Positions 12,164-25,300 of a DNA stretch of 64,000 nt are shown here, one piece after another. The stretch's first letter is position 1. Each line of letters starts with the position of its first letter. A program made the position numbers and the translations under genes. This DNA is from Hyalella azteca (taxonomy: Eukaryota > Arthropoda > Malacostraca > Amphipoda > Hyalellidae): NCBI RefSeq assembly GCF_000764305.2, contig NW_025930463.1, forward strand, positions 23,629 through 87,628, read 5' to 3'. The notes below the pieces were generated by a model. That model was not told where the DNA came from. It did not search any database and saw only the letters and a program-made list of their open reading frames with translations.

Positions 12164-12446
12164 TCTTTCGATCACTCGTGTGCAAGAACCCTGACCACTC
12201 CTTACCATCACTCGTTCGCAACAGCCCTGATCACTCCTTACCATCACTCGTTCGCAACAGCCCTGATCACTCCTTACCATCACTCGTTCGCAACAGCCCT
12301 GATCACTCCTTAACATCACTCGTTCGCAACAGCCCTACGCAACAGCCCTGATCACTCCTTACCATCACTCGTTCGCAACAGCCCTGACCACTCCTTAACA
12401 TCACTCGTTCGCAACAGCCCTGATCACTCCTTTAGACCACTCGTGT
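12164..12446. repeat. 36-bp minisatellite, about 8 copies
   Basis: Unit beginning ttcgcaacagccctgatcac and ending tccttaccatcactcg. One copy is shortened near 12335. The minus strand is open across several copies (M-V-R-S-D-Q-G-C-C-E-R-V) only because 36 is a multiple of three. Confidence 0.85.
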
Positions 12447-12479
12447 ACAATGTCCGATATTTTTACAGTTCACAACTCC

Positions 12480-12673
12480 CCCACGAGCAACCACTAAAAC
12501 CTTCGCCAAGAAACGTTATTCGGCAAAGTCCAACAGCGCAAACGCCGACAGGAGATTTGTATGACAAATTACAAGGAATCATTAGTAACCGAACAGATTG
12601 GGTCCACGTACAGGAACGTATCAGCGAATTGGGAATGTCAGTAGAAAACTGCTACGGCGGCACAACTGCATGA
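12480..12673 (+). CDS. Unrecognised exon-like open frame
   Basis: An acceptor-like ATTTTTACAG at 12468-12471 is followed by an open frame of about 65 residues ending E-L-G-M-S-V-E-N-C-Y-G-G-T-T-A. The residue mix is non-repetitive and could be a terminal exon. It lies where the KAT6 3' UTR would run antisense, and no upstream exon was found. Function unknown. Confidence 0.2.
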
Positions 12674-13463
12674 CATGGACAGATGAAGGGAGATAATCTC
12701 GACACGATTTAATAATACCGGCAGGGTTTATTCCCTAACACTCGACTTTTGTACTTTTGGAAAACAAATTCATGAACAAATAAGCTGCAGCAAGCATATG
12801 AACGACTGCGAATCTTAGTCATTAGCCAGGCTGGGAGTTCAGACGAGATGCAACCGAATGCGTACCAGCGGAGTTAGCAAGATTATTTACAACATGGCAT
12901 GCTATTTTAATACAAATAATTCAATGCGCACAGATAATCTTACAGTGCGAATTAGCCAATAAAAAACATAATAAGTACTTACTCAAAAAACTGGTCAATT
13001 TGTACAAAAATCCTACACAAGGAAATAATTTTTTAAACTTTCATACAGATATAAAAAAAAAAAAGAGATGTACACCAGAAATTGCATGTTAAGCATTCAG
13101 GCGAAATTTATACATATCTAAATAATATAATGAAGCTAGCTTCCTAGTACACGAAAATAGATTTTTTGCAAGCAGATAAGTAGGAGTCACGTTCATTAGC
13201 TGCAACCGACAATCTTTGGCTTTCAAACGACCCCATTTCTTCGTAAGAGCTATCACAATGTTTAGAAAAGACGACTGAGTAAGGGGAGTTACTCGAGTTT
13301 GTCCATATTACCGGTCACGAACTATGTGTGCGAACTGCGAATGAACTACTAGCAAGTAGATCTCTTCGATAACTTGACGCAAAAAACACTGTACAGTTAG
13401 CAACCTGACCGTTGATGAATTTGCAGTTATTCATCATCATCATCGACTTTTTTCCCTCAAATT

Positions 13464-13862
13464 TTGCTATATACCATGCAACGCTGCCATGAAGCGAGGA
13501 TTGAAATATTTCAACCAAGCACACAGCTAATTTCAATTCGTGTTCGCAACTCATGCAACCATCAAGATGCGGTATCAGCGTTAGAAAAACTAAGGAGTTG
13601 CATTAAAATTGACATCAAATGCTCAATAGACAAATTGATTGTTGTCCTGCATTTTCCAAAAAGCGGTTTTCTGATTAGAGCCGCCAAGAATAGCAGAAAA
13701 GATATCAGCACAAGAAGAGACGAGAACGCGAATTTCATTCTAGGTTTACAAGCAAGACAAATCATAAGCGCTAAATTAACACAAAACGAACACACAGTGT
13801 TCATCAAGGTACTCGGCGATACAAAGTCCGGGTCGGCGATACAAAGTCGGGCATGGAGGTAA
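13464..13862 (+). CDS. Unrecognised 132-residue open frame
   Basis: Contains H-Q-D-A-V-S-A-L-E-K-L-R-S-C-I-K-I and L-I-V-V-L-H-F-P-K. No family is recognised. An 81-residue frame overlaps it on the other strand, so chance is quite possible. Confidence 0.15.
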   Translation: MLYTMQRCHEARIEIFQPSTQLISIRVRNSCNHQDAVSALEKLRSCIKIDIKCSIDKLIVVLHFPKSGFLIRAAKNSRKDISTRRDENANFILGLQARQIISAKLTQNEHTVFIKVLGDTKSGSAIQSRAWR

Positions 13863-14536
13863 TGAACAATAACAATTAGTGTTGGTTAGGTGCCGTACCA
13901 CGAAAAAAATGTCAAGAGTTTATAACTACGTCCACAAATCGCTGAGAGCTTTTCAAGATGAACCCGCCAATCACATACAAGAAATAAGCGAGTTTACCAA
14001 AGTACATTCTCAGGACCATAGCGGCGAGCCAGCCATCCGACTAAGCACGATTCCGACTCAGGTGCCATCCGACTAAGAGCGCCTCGATTATATGGCGCAT
14101 TGTTGTGAATGTTACTTGATAAAATTTCACATCCATTGCTAATATAATCACATCAATATAATGATAAAGCCTATGTCGGTTACAGTGAAAACGCAACAGA
14201 AAATCAAAGGAAAAGTTATATACGTATACGATAAATTATTCTGACAACGCGAGATGGGTGGAAAGTTCAAACAAAAAAAAGGTCATTAATATAATTGTGA
14301 GACCTTTCAAAGTTTTTTTTCGACACATAACTGCTCTAAGAGTATATTTGTATATTGGAAGCAAGGGAAAAGTAGTGCCAGCAACGAGAAACATTAGAAA
14401 AAAAATACATTACTTTACTCGGGTTTATGGCACTGGGGCGAGATTTTTCTGAATTGTACGTTTCTGATTGGCCGAGCTAATGAACTAATGACGTTAGAGA
14501 CTAGATCAAATATGAGTCGACTACAGGACGAATAAT

Positions 14537-14542
14537 TTTATT
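14537..14542 (-). terminator. Candidate KAT6 polyadenylation signal
   Basis: First AATAAA on the minus strand after the KAT6 stop codon, which would give a 3' UTR of about 1 kb. Further signals lie near 12727 and 11671, so the true end could be much further. No strong downstream GU element was seen. Confidence 0.3.
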
Positions 14543-15536
14543 TCTAAAAAATAACGGCAAGGACGGCGGCAACTTCATACGGTCAAAATTTTCAACATCA
14601 GATGCTTGGGTGACAAAGGCTTAACAAATGCTAAATAAATGAAGTGGTTGAGAAATGCACTTACAAATTAAGAAAACAATCGCACAAAATTAATCTAAAT
14701 CGTAACTCCTACACGTACAACTCACCGAGATTACGGAAGTATTTCATTCCTCCAACCCGCTTCTACTCAAACTAGATTATATGCCAAGTTGAATTTGGTA
14801 TGTAGGTAACGCAAGCAAAGTACTAAGCGTGAAATTGGGCGAAAATAGCGAGGGCAAAGATGAAAAGAAGTCAGTGATAAGTTCAGGCTCAAGCAACAAA
14901 TTTTCGTCAGTAAAAAATAATTGTATCATAAATACCACAATTAAAATGAACCGGGGTGAGCAAGCCAGGCGACATCAACGCTAACGGAATTAAAGGCAAG
15001 GAATAAAAGCTACCAAAATGATAAGACATACATCGAAATAGAAAATGAAGCCAACTCATTCTTGTAAAAATATGAAGACAAATGAGAAACAAAATAATTA
15101 TGTATAATTTCTTTTAGGCATAGCACGAATAACTTGGAAAACTAGATTTAGAGACGTGTCAGACGGAACGTCGTACTTCATGAATGATAATATTTACAAC
15201 GTTCTCTGTGGCCACATTTCGAATAGCTACTGGCCCCAGCGTTCATCGCTGGAAGGTGTTCATTGCGCTCACACTCGTTTCTATACGTACTCGAACAGCT
15301 TTTATACTCAAATGACGTACAGAAGCAACACAACATTAAGACAGCCAACTTTAATAGATCCAATATTATCATCATTTGTTCGGCGGAATTTCAGCAAGCA
15401 ACTTTTCGCACGGAGCACTTATGCATAGCAGATTACCAGTTCAGGACGTCGTCATTTTGCTACCTTTCTTGAACGAGGACAGAGAGCTTGCTTCACGGTG
15501 CTTGAGAACATGAAAGTTAGATGTGAAAGAGGCGGC

Positions 15537-18500
15537 TTAACGTCGCATTGAGGAGTTGAGCTGATGCATGAGGTTTGACGCACCCATGGGATACGAGGAA
15601 TGGTACGACTGTCGAGCTGCCTCCTGGTACTGCCCGGCTACGTGATGATGGTGCATCATTTGCATGGGCAGCTGTGGTCCGTTGATAAAAGCGGGACTGC
15701 TCAGGTACGGGTTGTTCAGGGCGCTCATGTGGCCTTGTGTTGGCATGCGGTAACCGTTCATTTGGTAGCCGAGAACAGCAGACGTCATCATGTTGGACGG
15801 CATTTGGTGATGGGGATGAGGTGGAAGTGTGGCATGAGGAGAGTGTGACGAAACGCCAACCTGTTGTTGTTGTTGCTGCTGCTGCTGTTGTTGTTGCTGC
15901 TGCAACTGCTGTTGCTTGTACGGCTTGTAGGGCACGGTGGGGGAGAGTGATGCGGCGCTGTTGTGAGATGGGAAGTTTAGAGGAGGGGTTATGGTTGCGT
16001 GAGGCGAGGGAAGGGAGGCAGAGACACTCACTGGAGTGGCGGAGTGAGCCGAGTGCTGAGCAGCAAGAACTGAAGCGTTGTGCTGCTGAGGGGGCGGAGT
16101 GACTGTGCTGTGGGAGGCAGGGGGCGTCGCTTCCCCACACTGCTGAGGCATCATGTGTTGTCCAGGAACTCCAGGTTGCGGCGCTGGCAGAATCATCTCT
16201 GGAATTCCGTTTGTCAGCTGCTGCAGGTGAGCCAAGCTCGTTGATGAAGCTCCAGGTTGCTGCTGCTGTTGTTGATGATGGGGAGGGTGGGGAGTATTGG
16301 ACGGATGCGGATGTGGAGTGCCACTAGAGGGTAACGGGTGGGCAGCGTTAGGGAGGTGAGGTGTGACACTCGAGGGATGAGAGGTCATGTGGCTGACACT
16401 CGACGGCGACGAAACCGGCGGATTTGAGTTTAAGAAGTGGTAGTTGGCAGCAGAGTGACGATGGTGTGAGGGTGAGGGTGAAGGAGCCACAGGGTAGCCA
16501 GAATGATGCGTTTGATAGGCGTGACCAGGGTACCCCATCGAAGGATACCCCATCATGTAGTTAGGGTAATGGCTGAAGTTCTGCATGTGAGCCGCGGCTG
16601 CTGCCGACTGATGTGACGGGTGAGGAGTATGAGACGAGCGAGGGTGCGCAGCAGCAGCAGCGGCAGCTGCAGCATGGGCTGCGTGCTGGTGCATCAGATG
16701 AGGACTCACGGCCATCCTTTGCGACATCATGTGCGACTGTGAAGTAGCAGCCGATGGTATATTGGAAGTATATTGATTAGCAACGGCGGCGGCGGCAGCA
16801 GCAGCCGCTGCTGCTGCTGCTGCACCCCTGGAGCTGCTACTGCTCGATGAAGGTTTGGGTTGTATGTGCCGTTGTTTGGACTTGGATGAACGAGATCTCG
16901 ATGAAGTCGAAACAGACGTGGATGAAGTTGTGTTGGGTTGAGAGGTTATGCTAGTGATAGGCGTAGCGCGACTAGTGCGAGCTGCTGGCGCAGCTGACGT
17001 CAGAGCAGGTTGTGCCATCGAGTGAAGGTCAGGATGGAGATGAGAATTCGAGAGATGAGCCATGCTGACAGACGACGCATGATGGGCAGCGGCTGCAGAA
17101 TTTGCCAGGGAGACAGAATGCATTGAGGTAGGCAATAAATGAGAAGCGCTTTGCTGTTGCAGTTGTGACTGTGCAGGAACAGAGCATGAAAGGTTCATGT
17201 TAGGAGGCGTGGACGAGGTGGGCACTCCTTGAAGGCTGCCTTGTGCAGGTGGGAGCTGCTGCTGCTGAGCGCAGTCAGAAAAGCTGTGCGGAGTGGTTGA
17301 TTGCTGTGGCGCCTCGACTGAATGAGCCATCTCACTGCTGCTGCTAATTGATGTCGGGGATTCAATGCCAAGCTGCGACACATCGAAGTCTCCTTGGGAA
17401 TATCCTTGCATGGAGTGAACAGAGTTGGTAGTGGAATCCGGAGTGTAAACACCTAAGCTGCCGCCATCAGATTGATGTGGAGGAGTTGGTGTTGGGCCCT
17501 GAACAACACTGCCATTGTTTACAGATGCAGACGCAGGTTTAGCAGAGCCTGACGAAAGTTGTTGTCCAGAACAGTCCATATCCCGCGTGATGGACATCAT
17601 GAGTTCTGATTGTTTGGAGCTTTCGTTCGTCAAGAGCGTCTTGTCACACATGGCATTTTTATACATCTCGTGCTGATGGTACGCTTCGTGATACTTATTC
17701 TGGTGAGCGTCATAACCCATGCCACCGTAAATGTTGCCGTCGTGTTGAGGATCTGATAAGCCTACACCATCAGGATGCTTGCTGAGAAGTGACGTGAGGC
17801 TTGACTCCAGAGACATGTTCGCGTTGTGCTCAGAGCGCGAGTGCAGGAGGGTTAGTTCAGCAGAAGGCGACCCTGGCAGAGAAGTGAGAGAGCTGGGGGA
17901 AACCGGCGTGTAGGGAGCGGGGGCACACGGGGGCTGCAGAGGAGACGGGACAGCGAGAGGGGAGGGAACCCCCAAGGAGGCGGTAAGAGGAGCAGGAGAC
18001 GGCACTGAAAGCGATGAAGGGGCAGTGAGAGGAGAAGCAACCGAAGACATAGAAGAGTAAGTAACAGAAGAAGCTGTCGAGTTTTGCCGAGAGGTTATTG
18101 ATGTGATTGCATTATTTACCGTTGAAGTGGATGCATAGCTGGATGAGTTGGATGCAGACTCCTGTGTCAAGTCACGCATTCCTTGGTCGTTTGAGAAAAA
18201 ACCAGCAATATGAGGGTCACTACCTTGACTGGTCACAGCAGTTGTCTCCATAGATGTCTCCTCTTCTGAGGACAATGTAGCACAATTGGATGCCTCAAGA
18301 GCCGCACACGAATCGGAACCTTTAAAAGCACCATCGTGATCTGCCACAGTGACGCTCCTCACTGCATCTTCCATCTTGAGTTCCAGCTGCGCTGCGATGG
18401 AATCTTCAGCAAACTTCTCTTCACCGCGATTGTTTTCGGAAACTCTTGCAGCTGAACAGCCCTCACCAAGACTGCCAGACGATGACATATTTCTGTCCTC

Positions 18501-21500
18501 AGATACGCAGCTATCACTACCAGAATTGCCCGAGTCATTAGAAACGAAACAAATTTGATTTTCTGACGTGTGGCTCGACGGAATCGTATTTGCCCGAGTC
18601 ATGGTAATAGCAGTTTGCAAAGTTTGAGAAGAACAAGAATTCGGCGATACTTGAGCATTTGAAGTATTGAGAGTCGCTGCGTTATGAGTCGGGGGTGAGG
18701 ATGTTACAGGGAAGGGAGTAGTTGGGCGGCTAGAACTTACTGATCCAGGACCTGACGATAGGACAGACTTGGACGATTCTCCTGTGGTGTTCAGTGAGTT
18801 AGGTACAGGTGAAGAGGACGGTGAACTGTTTGCGTTATCACTCAGATCCAGGTTAGACTGATTGATATTCTGTACTATACTAGGAGTGTTACGATTCATT
18901 GCTTCATAGAGCGATGTGCTTACAGCTGGAACCAAAGGCGTTTCAGGGTCCAATTGAGTTAGCTTAGGGGACTCCGGCTTGGTGTAGCAGTCTATGTCAG
19001 CCGTAGATATAGTTTCTAAGGGCGCCTTATGTGGACCAGACAACTTGAGGTCTTCTTCGGGAGATTGCAAAACATTTTCGGAGCTGCCGTGAAGTTCGCG
19101 ACGAGTCAAGGTCATATTCTGGTCAACAGAATCCATTGCGCTTGCACACAGCGGTTGCGGTGATTCTTCTGCCAAGGTGTCGTCGCTGCATGCAATAGAG
19201 TTAGTACAGATTGTAGTCAAATCAGAACAATTAGATTTCATGATGCTAGTACTGCTCTCAGGTTGAGGAAGTTTGTCACCATCGAGATTCAGTAGAGCGT
19301 CGAACTGATCTGCAGGGCCCGATTGACCGGAACATATTCCACTATCAGCCTGTAATTCAGTATTGCCGAGAATGTCGGCGCTGGATGTAATAATGCAGTC
19401 TGTGTTTTGGTTAGAATTGACAGACGAATAGACATCAGAATTTCGGTATTCTGTGGAGTCGCTCGCACTAGATGATGGCCAGGAAAGAACTGGCGCCATT
19501 TGACTAGGATTACTCTGCATCGTAGTAAATATGGACCCGGTCGAAGGAGTGAACTGAACCGTCTCCGCCTGTGTCGAAACGCACGGTGAATAGTTAGCCG
19601 ATTGAGAAATACACTCCATTTGCGAGTCATTTTGTGTAAGATGCGGAACACTTGTTAGAGTTACGATGCCTTCGTTGGTGATGTTAGCTGACATGGTGGG
19701 ACTAATTACTCGTGCTGAGGAAGCCTGTGAGTTCAATGGGAAAATATTACCAGCGTTCGCAATCATATGAACACTGGTTGGTTGTATGTCCACACGTGCC
19801 AAAGACGTTGGAGTTTGCTTACTGGATGCGCGCGACCTGGATCGCGATTTACGAGTAGGCTTGGTCGTAGAGGGTACATGAGGGCTTGGCAGAACAGTGA
19901 ATGACGACGAGTCCAATTGTATGGTGGGAACCTCTACGACTGACGAGTTGGAAATTGCAGCCGATGTCACATTTGAAAACGTAGAGCAAACATTCATGGA
20001 CTGTAAAGTGCCCGTGGACGAAATAATTCCCGCTTCTGAGCTAGAAGCCACAACGAAGCTTGACGCATTCGTACAGGTCTTGCTAGCGCGACTTTGGGAG
20101 CGAGAAGATGGCTTCGTGGCTCTAGAAGACTTGGTGGTAGTAGCTTTGGAAGAAGGCTTTGACATTGTCGACTTCGATGTAGGTTTGGTGGTGGTACTCT
20201 TGGAAATAGCCACGGCATTGACTTTAGGAATGCTTTTTTGTTTGTTGGACTGCCCTACAATTTTAGAATTTCGAGAGCCAATGGGAAGATGAGGGGATAA
20301 ATTAGGCGGAGCGCAGGACTTAGAAGCAATTGGCACGAGAGACTTGATAGGCGAAGTAGTTGGTGGTAGGTAAGACACAGCACCTTGCTGCATAGCCTGG
20401 GTGTTCAAAGAGGCTGAGCCTACAGGTAAAATTTGCTGAAGTTGTTGGCCAAGAGATATTGTGCTGGGGTGAAGCCCAGGCATACCAGGCAACGAGACTA
20501 GAGCAGACATACCAGGAGGGATATATGGTATCTGCGAGTAAACTGGCAAATTGGCCATAATCGACGAAGATACGGGGATACAGTTAGGTACAGGAGACAC
20601 GACAGGGATGGATGAGAGCACAGGTAACACAAGTGGTAGCTGGTGATTCAAGGACAAGTTGCTGGTGAGAGTTGATGACAGCGGTAAAGTTACAGAGCTC
20701 GATATAGGTAAACTGATAGATGAAGAGACCGGCAGGGCGAGAGAAGTTGTTTGCTGAAGAGTGAGATTCGATGAATTAGGAAGGGTGAGAGGTGATGAAA
20801 TGGGCACGGTGAGAGTGGAATTATTCAAATTGAGAGATGACGGAAGGTCAGAGAGCATAGTCATAGAAGACTGCATCAGAGACTTGGGAGGCGACTGGTT
20901 CAGCATGAGGCCGGGTGAGTTTTGTTGATGAGGCATTGGGTGGCTTTGCGAGTAACTTGTCTGTAGAAGAGGTTGACTTAAGATAGAAAGTGGCTGTGAC
21001 ACAGAGCCAAGTGAAGCGTTTTGAGATAAGGTAGCTCCTAATGCCGGCATATGAGACCACGAAGTGGCGGGCTGTGACAGGGTAAGAGACAACGTTTGCT
21101 GAGATAAAGAGACTGTCAGAGGTTGAGACAAAGCAGACACTGAAATGGGGGAGGTGCATTCAGTCACAGCACAGAACGTAGGAGTTGTCTGGGGCTGTTG
21201 CACTACAATCCTGGAAACCAGAGGCTGAGGCTGCGCGACAGAACTCCTTAAGAAGTTATCACAAGCAACAGCTGAAGTAGGTGCAGTATTGTTGACGATC
21301 TGCTCAGTGCTTAGTGTCATTGGACCGTGGGTATTATTGACCTCTGCAATCATAAGATTACCGTTTCCCTGGTTGCAGTTTAGTGAAACAGATTTGGCCG
21401 CATCATCATCTACTGACGGCAACTTGTCCTCACGTATCATAGATGTCAATTGAGACACCCGCTCATCCGTCACATTACTGCACATTACAAATGGGGGCTT

Positions 21501-22329
21501 CGCATTTTGAGTTTTATCAGGAAGCAACACCGGTTCGGACGGTGAAGTAGGTTCAGATTGAAATGTTATCTGGGGATCTATAGCATCATTAGAGTCTAAA
21601 TCTTGATCTACAGGCTCACTGTAGTCCTTGTACGATTGTTTCAGAGGTCGTTCTGGCTCATTACTAGCTTCTTCGTTGCCCCAAATGCTTTCGACAGCTT
21701 TACTCACTTCAGCTCGATAGGCAGCGTCATCTTCAAGTGTTTCGACATCGAGCTTGCTGCTATCATTAGTCTCAGTAACGGTAGAGCTTTCACCACGCAT
21801 GATACTGGCTACAGCCTTATCAGCTTCACTGAGTTCAGGTTCATTTCGTATTTCCATAACGATGTCTGTCACATCAGCATCTGCTTCACGTTTGCAGGAT
21901 ATAGCATCAGAGACGGAGACCGCTGAGTTAGAAGCAGATTGATGGTAAGAGGTTCGTGAAGACGTCGTCTTGCTTTCTTCAGCAGTTTCAACTTCAGTAG
22001 CGCTAGAGCTCGTTTCAGGGTCTCGGTTTTCCTTACCGACATCTCCTACGTCAGTGGCCTCGGCTGTAATACCAGCACTGCACTCGTTCTGCGTCGCCGT
22101 TACCGGAAAATTTACTCCTCTTGCGGAAGAATCTACACGCAAATCTGGAACATGAGGAACTATTGCCTCGACTGATTCTCCTTTGTTGGTAGAGGTTGAA
22201 GAGGAAGCGACAACATCTGCAGGATTGGAATTGGCAGGAATCGGGCTGCCCAATGCAAGTGATGAACGAGTGATGCCTTTGATGAGACGGAGTTTCTTCG
22301 TCACACTCACAGGGGACGTTGTGCCAGGG
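15537..22329 (-). CDS. KAT6: KAT6 exon 11: giant terminal exon encoding the Ser/Met/Gln-rich transactivation tail
   Basis: Residues 2735-4998, a single 6.8-kb exon. In vertebrate KAT6A/B the equivalent tail recruits RUNX-type activators. Family hallmarks are visible: a Ser/Thr/Pro-rich expanse with repeated S-L-P/S-Q-P-L motifs (about 3050-3350), poly-Ala and Ser clusters, poly-Gln about 110-125 residues from the end, [11 protein letters not shown] near 4770 (human has L-A-K-L-Q-Q-L-T-N-T-I), a Met-rich segment with M-N-G-Y-R-M, and the terminal S-S-M-R-R. The acceptor is TTTCAG/CCCTGG. Homopeptide repeats (Gln, Ala, His, Ser) are encoded by mixed codons. Long open frames on the opposite strand here are shadows of this exon. 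Confidence 0.93.
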
Positions 22330-25300
22330 CTGAAATAGAAGTAAAAATTAATTCAAAACTCGTAGATACGTTCAACGAAATCAATTTAGCTAAATTAGTG
22401 ATCATAATCAGCTTAGCCTAAAGCTCGTATGACGGCGCTGCCCGTCTAAACGAACTTTTGGCTCTTGCAACATGGTTAGAATTTCGAATCATGTTAAAAC
22501 AACATTTATTATTTAGTAATACTAAAATGAAATTTAGAAACCAATCAGAAAAACCATGTGTTCAATATAAAAAAACTGACCTTTTTTCCGAGTTTTTAGG
22601 AGAATTACTTGGATGTCCCAGGGTCGGGCTGTTGTTTGCCACTGTACCTCGGGGTTTTTTAGACCGCGCAGCCATCAAACGTTGGCCCCTCTCCAGGGAG
22701 CTGTCCGAGGTTCCTGAGCGCCGACGTTCTCGTTTACAGCGCCGTCCTGCCTGAGCGCGGGAGCCACTTTCCTTCAAGTCGGGTTTGCAATTGCGTGGAC
22801 TTTCTTTCGCGACGCTTGGAAACTCGGAATTTCTCTTTATTAAGTTCTCTACTTTCACTTTTTCGAGATTAACTTCTGGACAAGGTTTTGTTATGCGGCC
22901 CTCGTGACCACTCTTGGACAGGTGCTTGAGAGATTTTAAAGGAGAGCCTTCAGTCAAGCCACTTTTCCTTCTCTTGCAGCGCGGTGGGCTTACGGAGGGC
23001 TCTCTGCCTCGCTTCAGAGAGGGGGCAGGCAGCTTTACATCATCTCCTTTACTCGGTAGCCTGTGGCTCGTAAGATCAGATGTTAGATCTGGAAGATCAT
23101 CAGATGATTGACAATCTTGTATCTCATTAAGGCCTTCGAGCCACGGTCTATCGTCATCAAGATCGCTTTTCAAGTCGGAATCTACACAGTTGCTCAAGTT
23201 ATCTCGAGGCAACAAAGTCTCTGACACATCCTTGCCCACTGTGCACTTTTCGGATTCCTGATCTGACGCAACATCCATTACGCCGTTTGAAAATTTCTGC
23301 TGCGATACGCCGCACTTGCGCATGCTACGTAAACTGACAGTTTCTGCTGTGCTCATGTTTTTCTTACCTCCCGGAAAGCTAGAACTTTGTAAAGCCGAAA
23401 ATAAGGAATCAGGAGGCAGGGCATAAGGAAGCGAGTCTTGCACCCGCAACTTTCGAAGCTCTTCTAATTTGTTGATGCGTAAACTTTTAAAGGGTTTGGT
23501 TCTCTTCCTTGAAGCACGTTTGTTTTTATTGTTCTGAAGGGCCGGAGCGTCGTCAGCGATATTTTGCTCGTCGCTGTCTTGAGATGCAGGCGTCAACAGT
23601 GGCTGTTCCTCACATTTATTATTGGAGGCCGTTACGGGCGAGGATACAGAAATTTCATCCTTAGTTACATCGCCATCTGATAATCTATTTGTATTCCCCG
23701 ACGATAGATCGCAGGTATCAGCATGAACCATATTTTTATCGGGATTTAAAGTACTAAGGTTACCTTTCTCATTCTGCCTAACAGCATTCTTTTTAATAAT
23801 TTTTTCATTATATATGTTTGGCACTTCTTTGGTTGTTTCCTTCTGAGGACGGCTGCGATGCGACAGCGTAGTGCGTTTTCTCAACGTAGAAGACAAACAA
23901 TCGCGTTCATCTTCGTCGGTTTCAGCAGAGAAACTGACCAAGCCCAAACGGTTGGTTTCTTTAGATGATTTTTCCAAATTCTTCGGTCCATGGTTTCTAT
24001 TAGGACGGCGTTCTAGTCCATTCTTGGTTTCCAGAGCACTGGTAAAATTTAACTTAGCTTCACGCAAAGTGGCGGCTTTTTCCAAAACGACGCGAGGCTT
24101 GTGGCTGCTGCTGCTCTCTTCATCACTTGACAGTTTGTTGTTGCAGCTACGGCGCTTATCTCGAGCCTCCCGTCTCACCAGCTTCTTCTCGTACTCGCGC
24201 ACCAACGTGCGCACCGAACCATGCGCCGCTTTCGACTGCACAAAATCCTCTTCGTCATCAGCGAGATGAGACTCGTCTTCTTCTACAACGAGGACTGGAA
24301 CTCTTGGGGAGACGGTGCTGCGACGAGAGGAAGAAACACCACTCAAGCCTGTACGCCGAACCCGCCGTTTGTCTTCAGGACCTGAAAAATATGGAAAATC
24401 TTGCGTGAATTTGAATATTAAATTGTTTGATAGTTACACTTGTAAAATTAAAGAAACTGGCATGCATAGATTTTTCAACGTTTTCAAAGTTAATCAAATC
24501 GATTTTGGGCCACGAAATCCGAGAGACTTTGCCGTGGAATTTGATCAACAATAATGAAGAATTTCGTTCGTTTGGCCGTACACGCCTCAAACGTCAAATT
24601 CGTGGCTTTACGCATCCGCAGTTAGATCAACGCTTTTTGTTTACTCTAGTTGAACATATAAACATTACCCCTTAGAAGCACCGTTATTTATTTGATGACC
24701 CGATAAAGAACCGTGAAAACAAGTCAAATAAATAATCATTAGATAAGAAAAATGCTTCTCTTTTCTCATTATCCAATACAGAATACCCAAGGTCATATTT
24801 CTGTTAGAAATATAAGTTTAACAAGCCGCCGATGCAAAAAAAAAAAAAAATAAGTAAAACTGATAGATAAAAAGAGATCTCTGGTAATGAAGATGCTATT
24901 TAATTAAGAGTTAGCAAGTAAGATGATCAGTGATGCACAGCAGTTGTACTATTTTTAACAAAACCTCTAGAAAAAAAACTGGGTCAAGCAGCAAATATTG
25001 AATGGTGAAGTCAACGTAGGTTTGTTATAGAATTTACGACATCGGAGTGCAATACAACGCGTGATGATGCGGTTAGCCGGCAAGTTCTAACTAACTAAGA
25101 GGAAGCTAAAAACTTTGTTCACGAAAATGGATACCTGAACAGATTTTTATTTGCATGGACATACAAATAAGGAGAATAATACCTACGGAGCATTTCGCTT
25201 CGAGGTTCTAGGAAGTGATTATTCTAGTTTGCTTTATTTTTACGAGGTGAATTCACTTTGTTATCGATCGAAATCTCTAATCGCACCAATACTGAATAAA

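Larger units (their letters stand above)
11116..15536. other. Intergenic/3' UTR region between the bZIP gene and KAT6
   Basis: Probably includes the KAT6 3' UTR (minus strand). It contains a 36-bp minisatellite and two unassigned plus-strand open frames. No recognisable domain. Confidence 0.5.

Noticed and set aside
15600..24408. Many plus-strand open frames of 60-132 codons across the KAT6 tail
   Set aside because: They mirror the minus-strand coding exons, have skewed low-complexity composition and no family resemblance.
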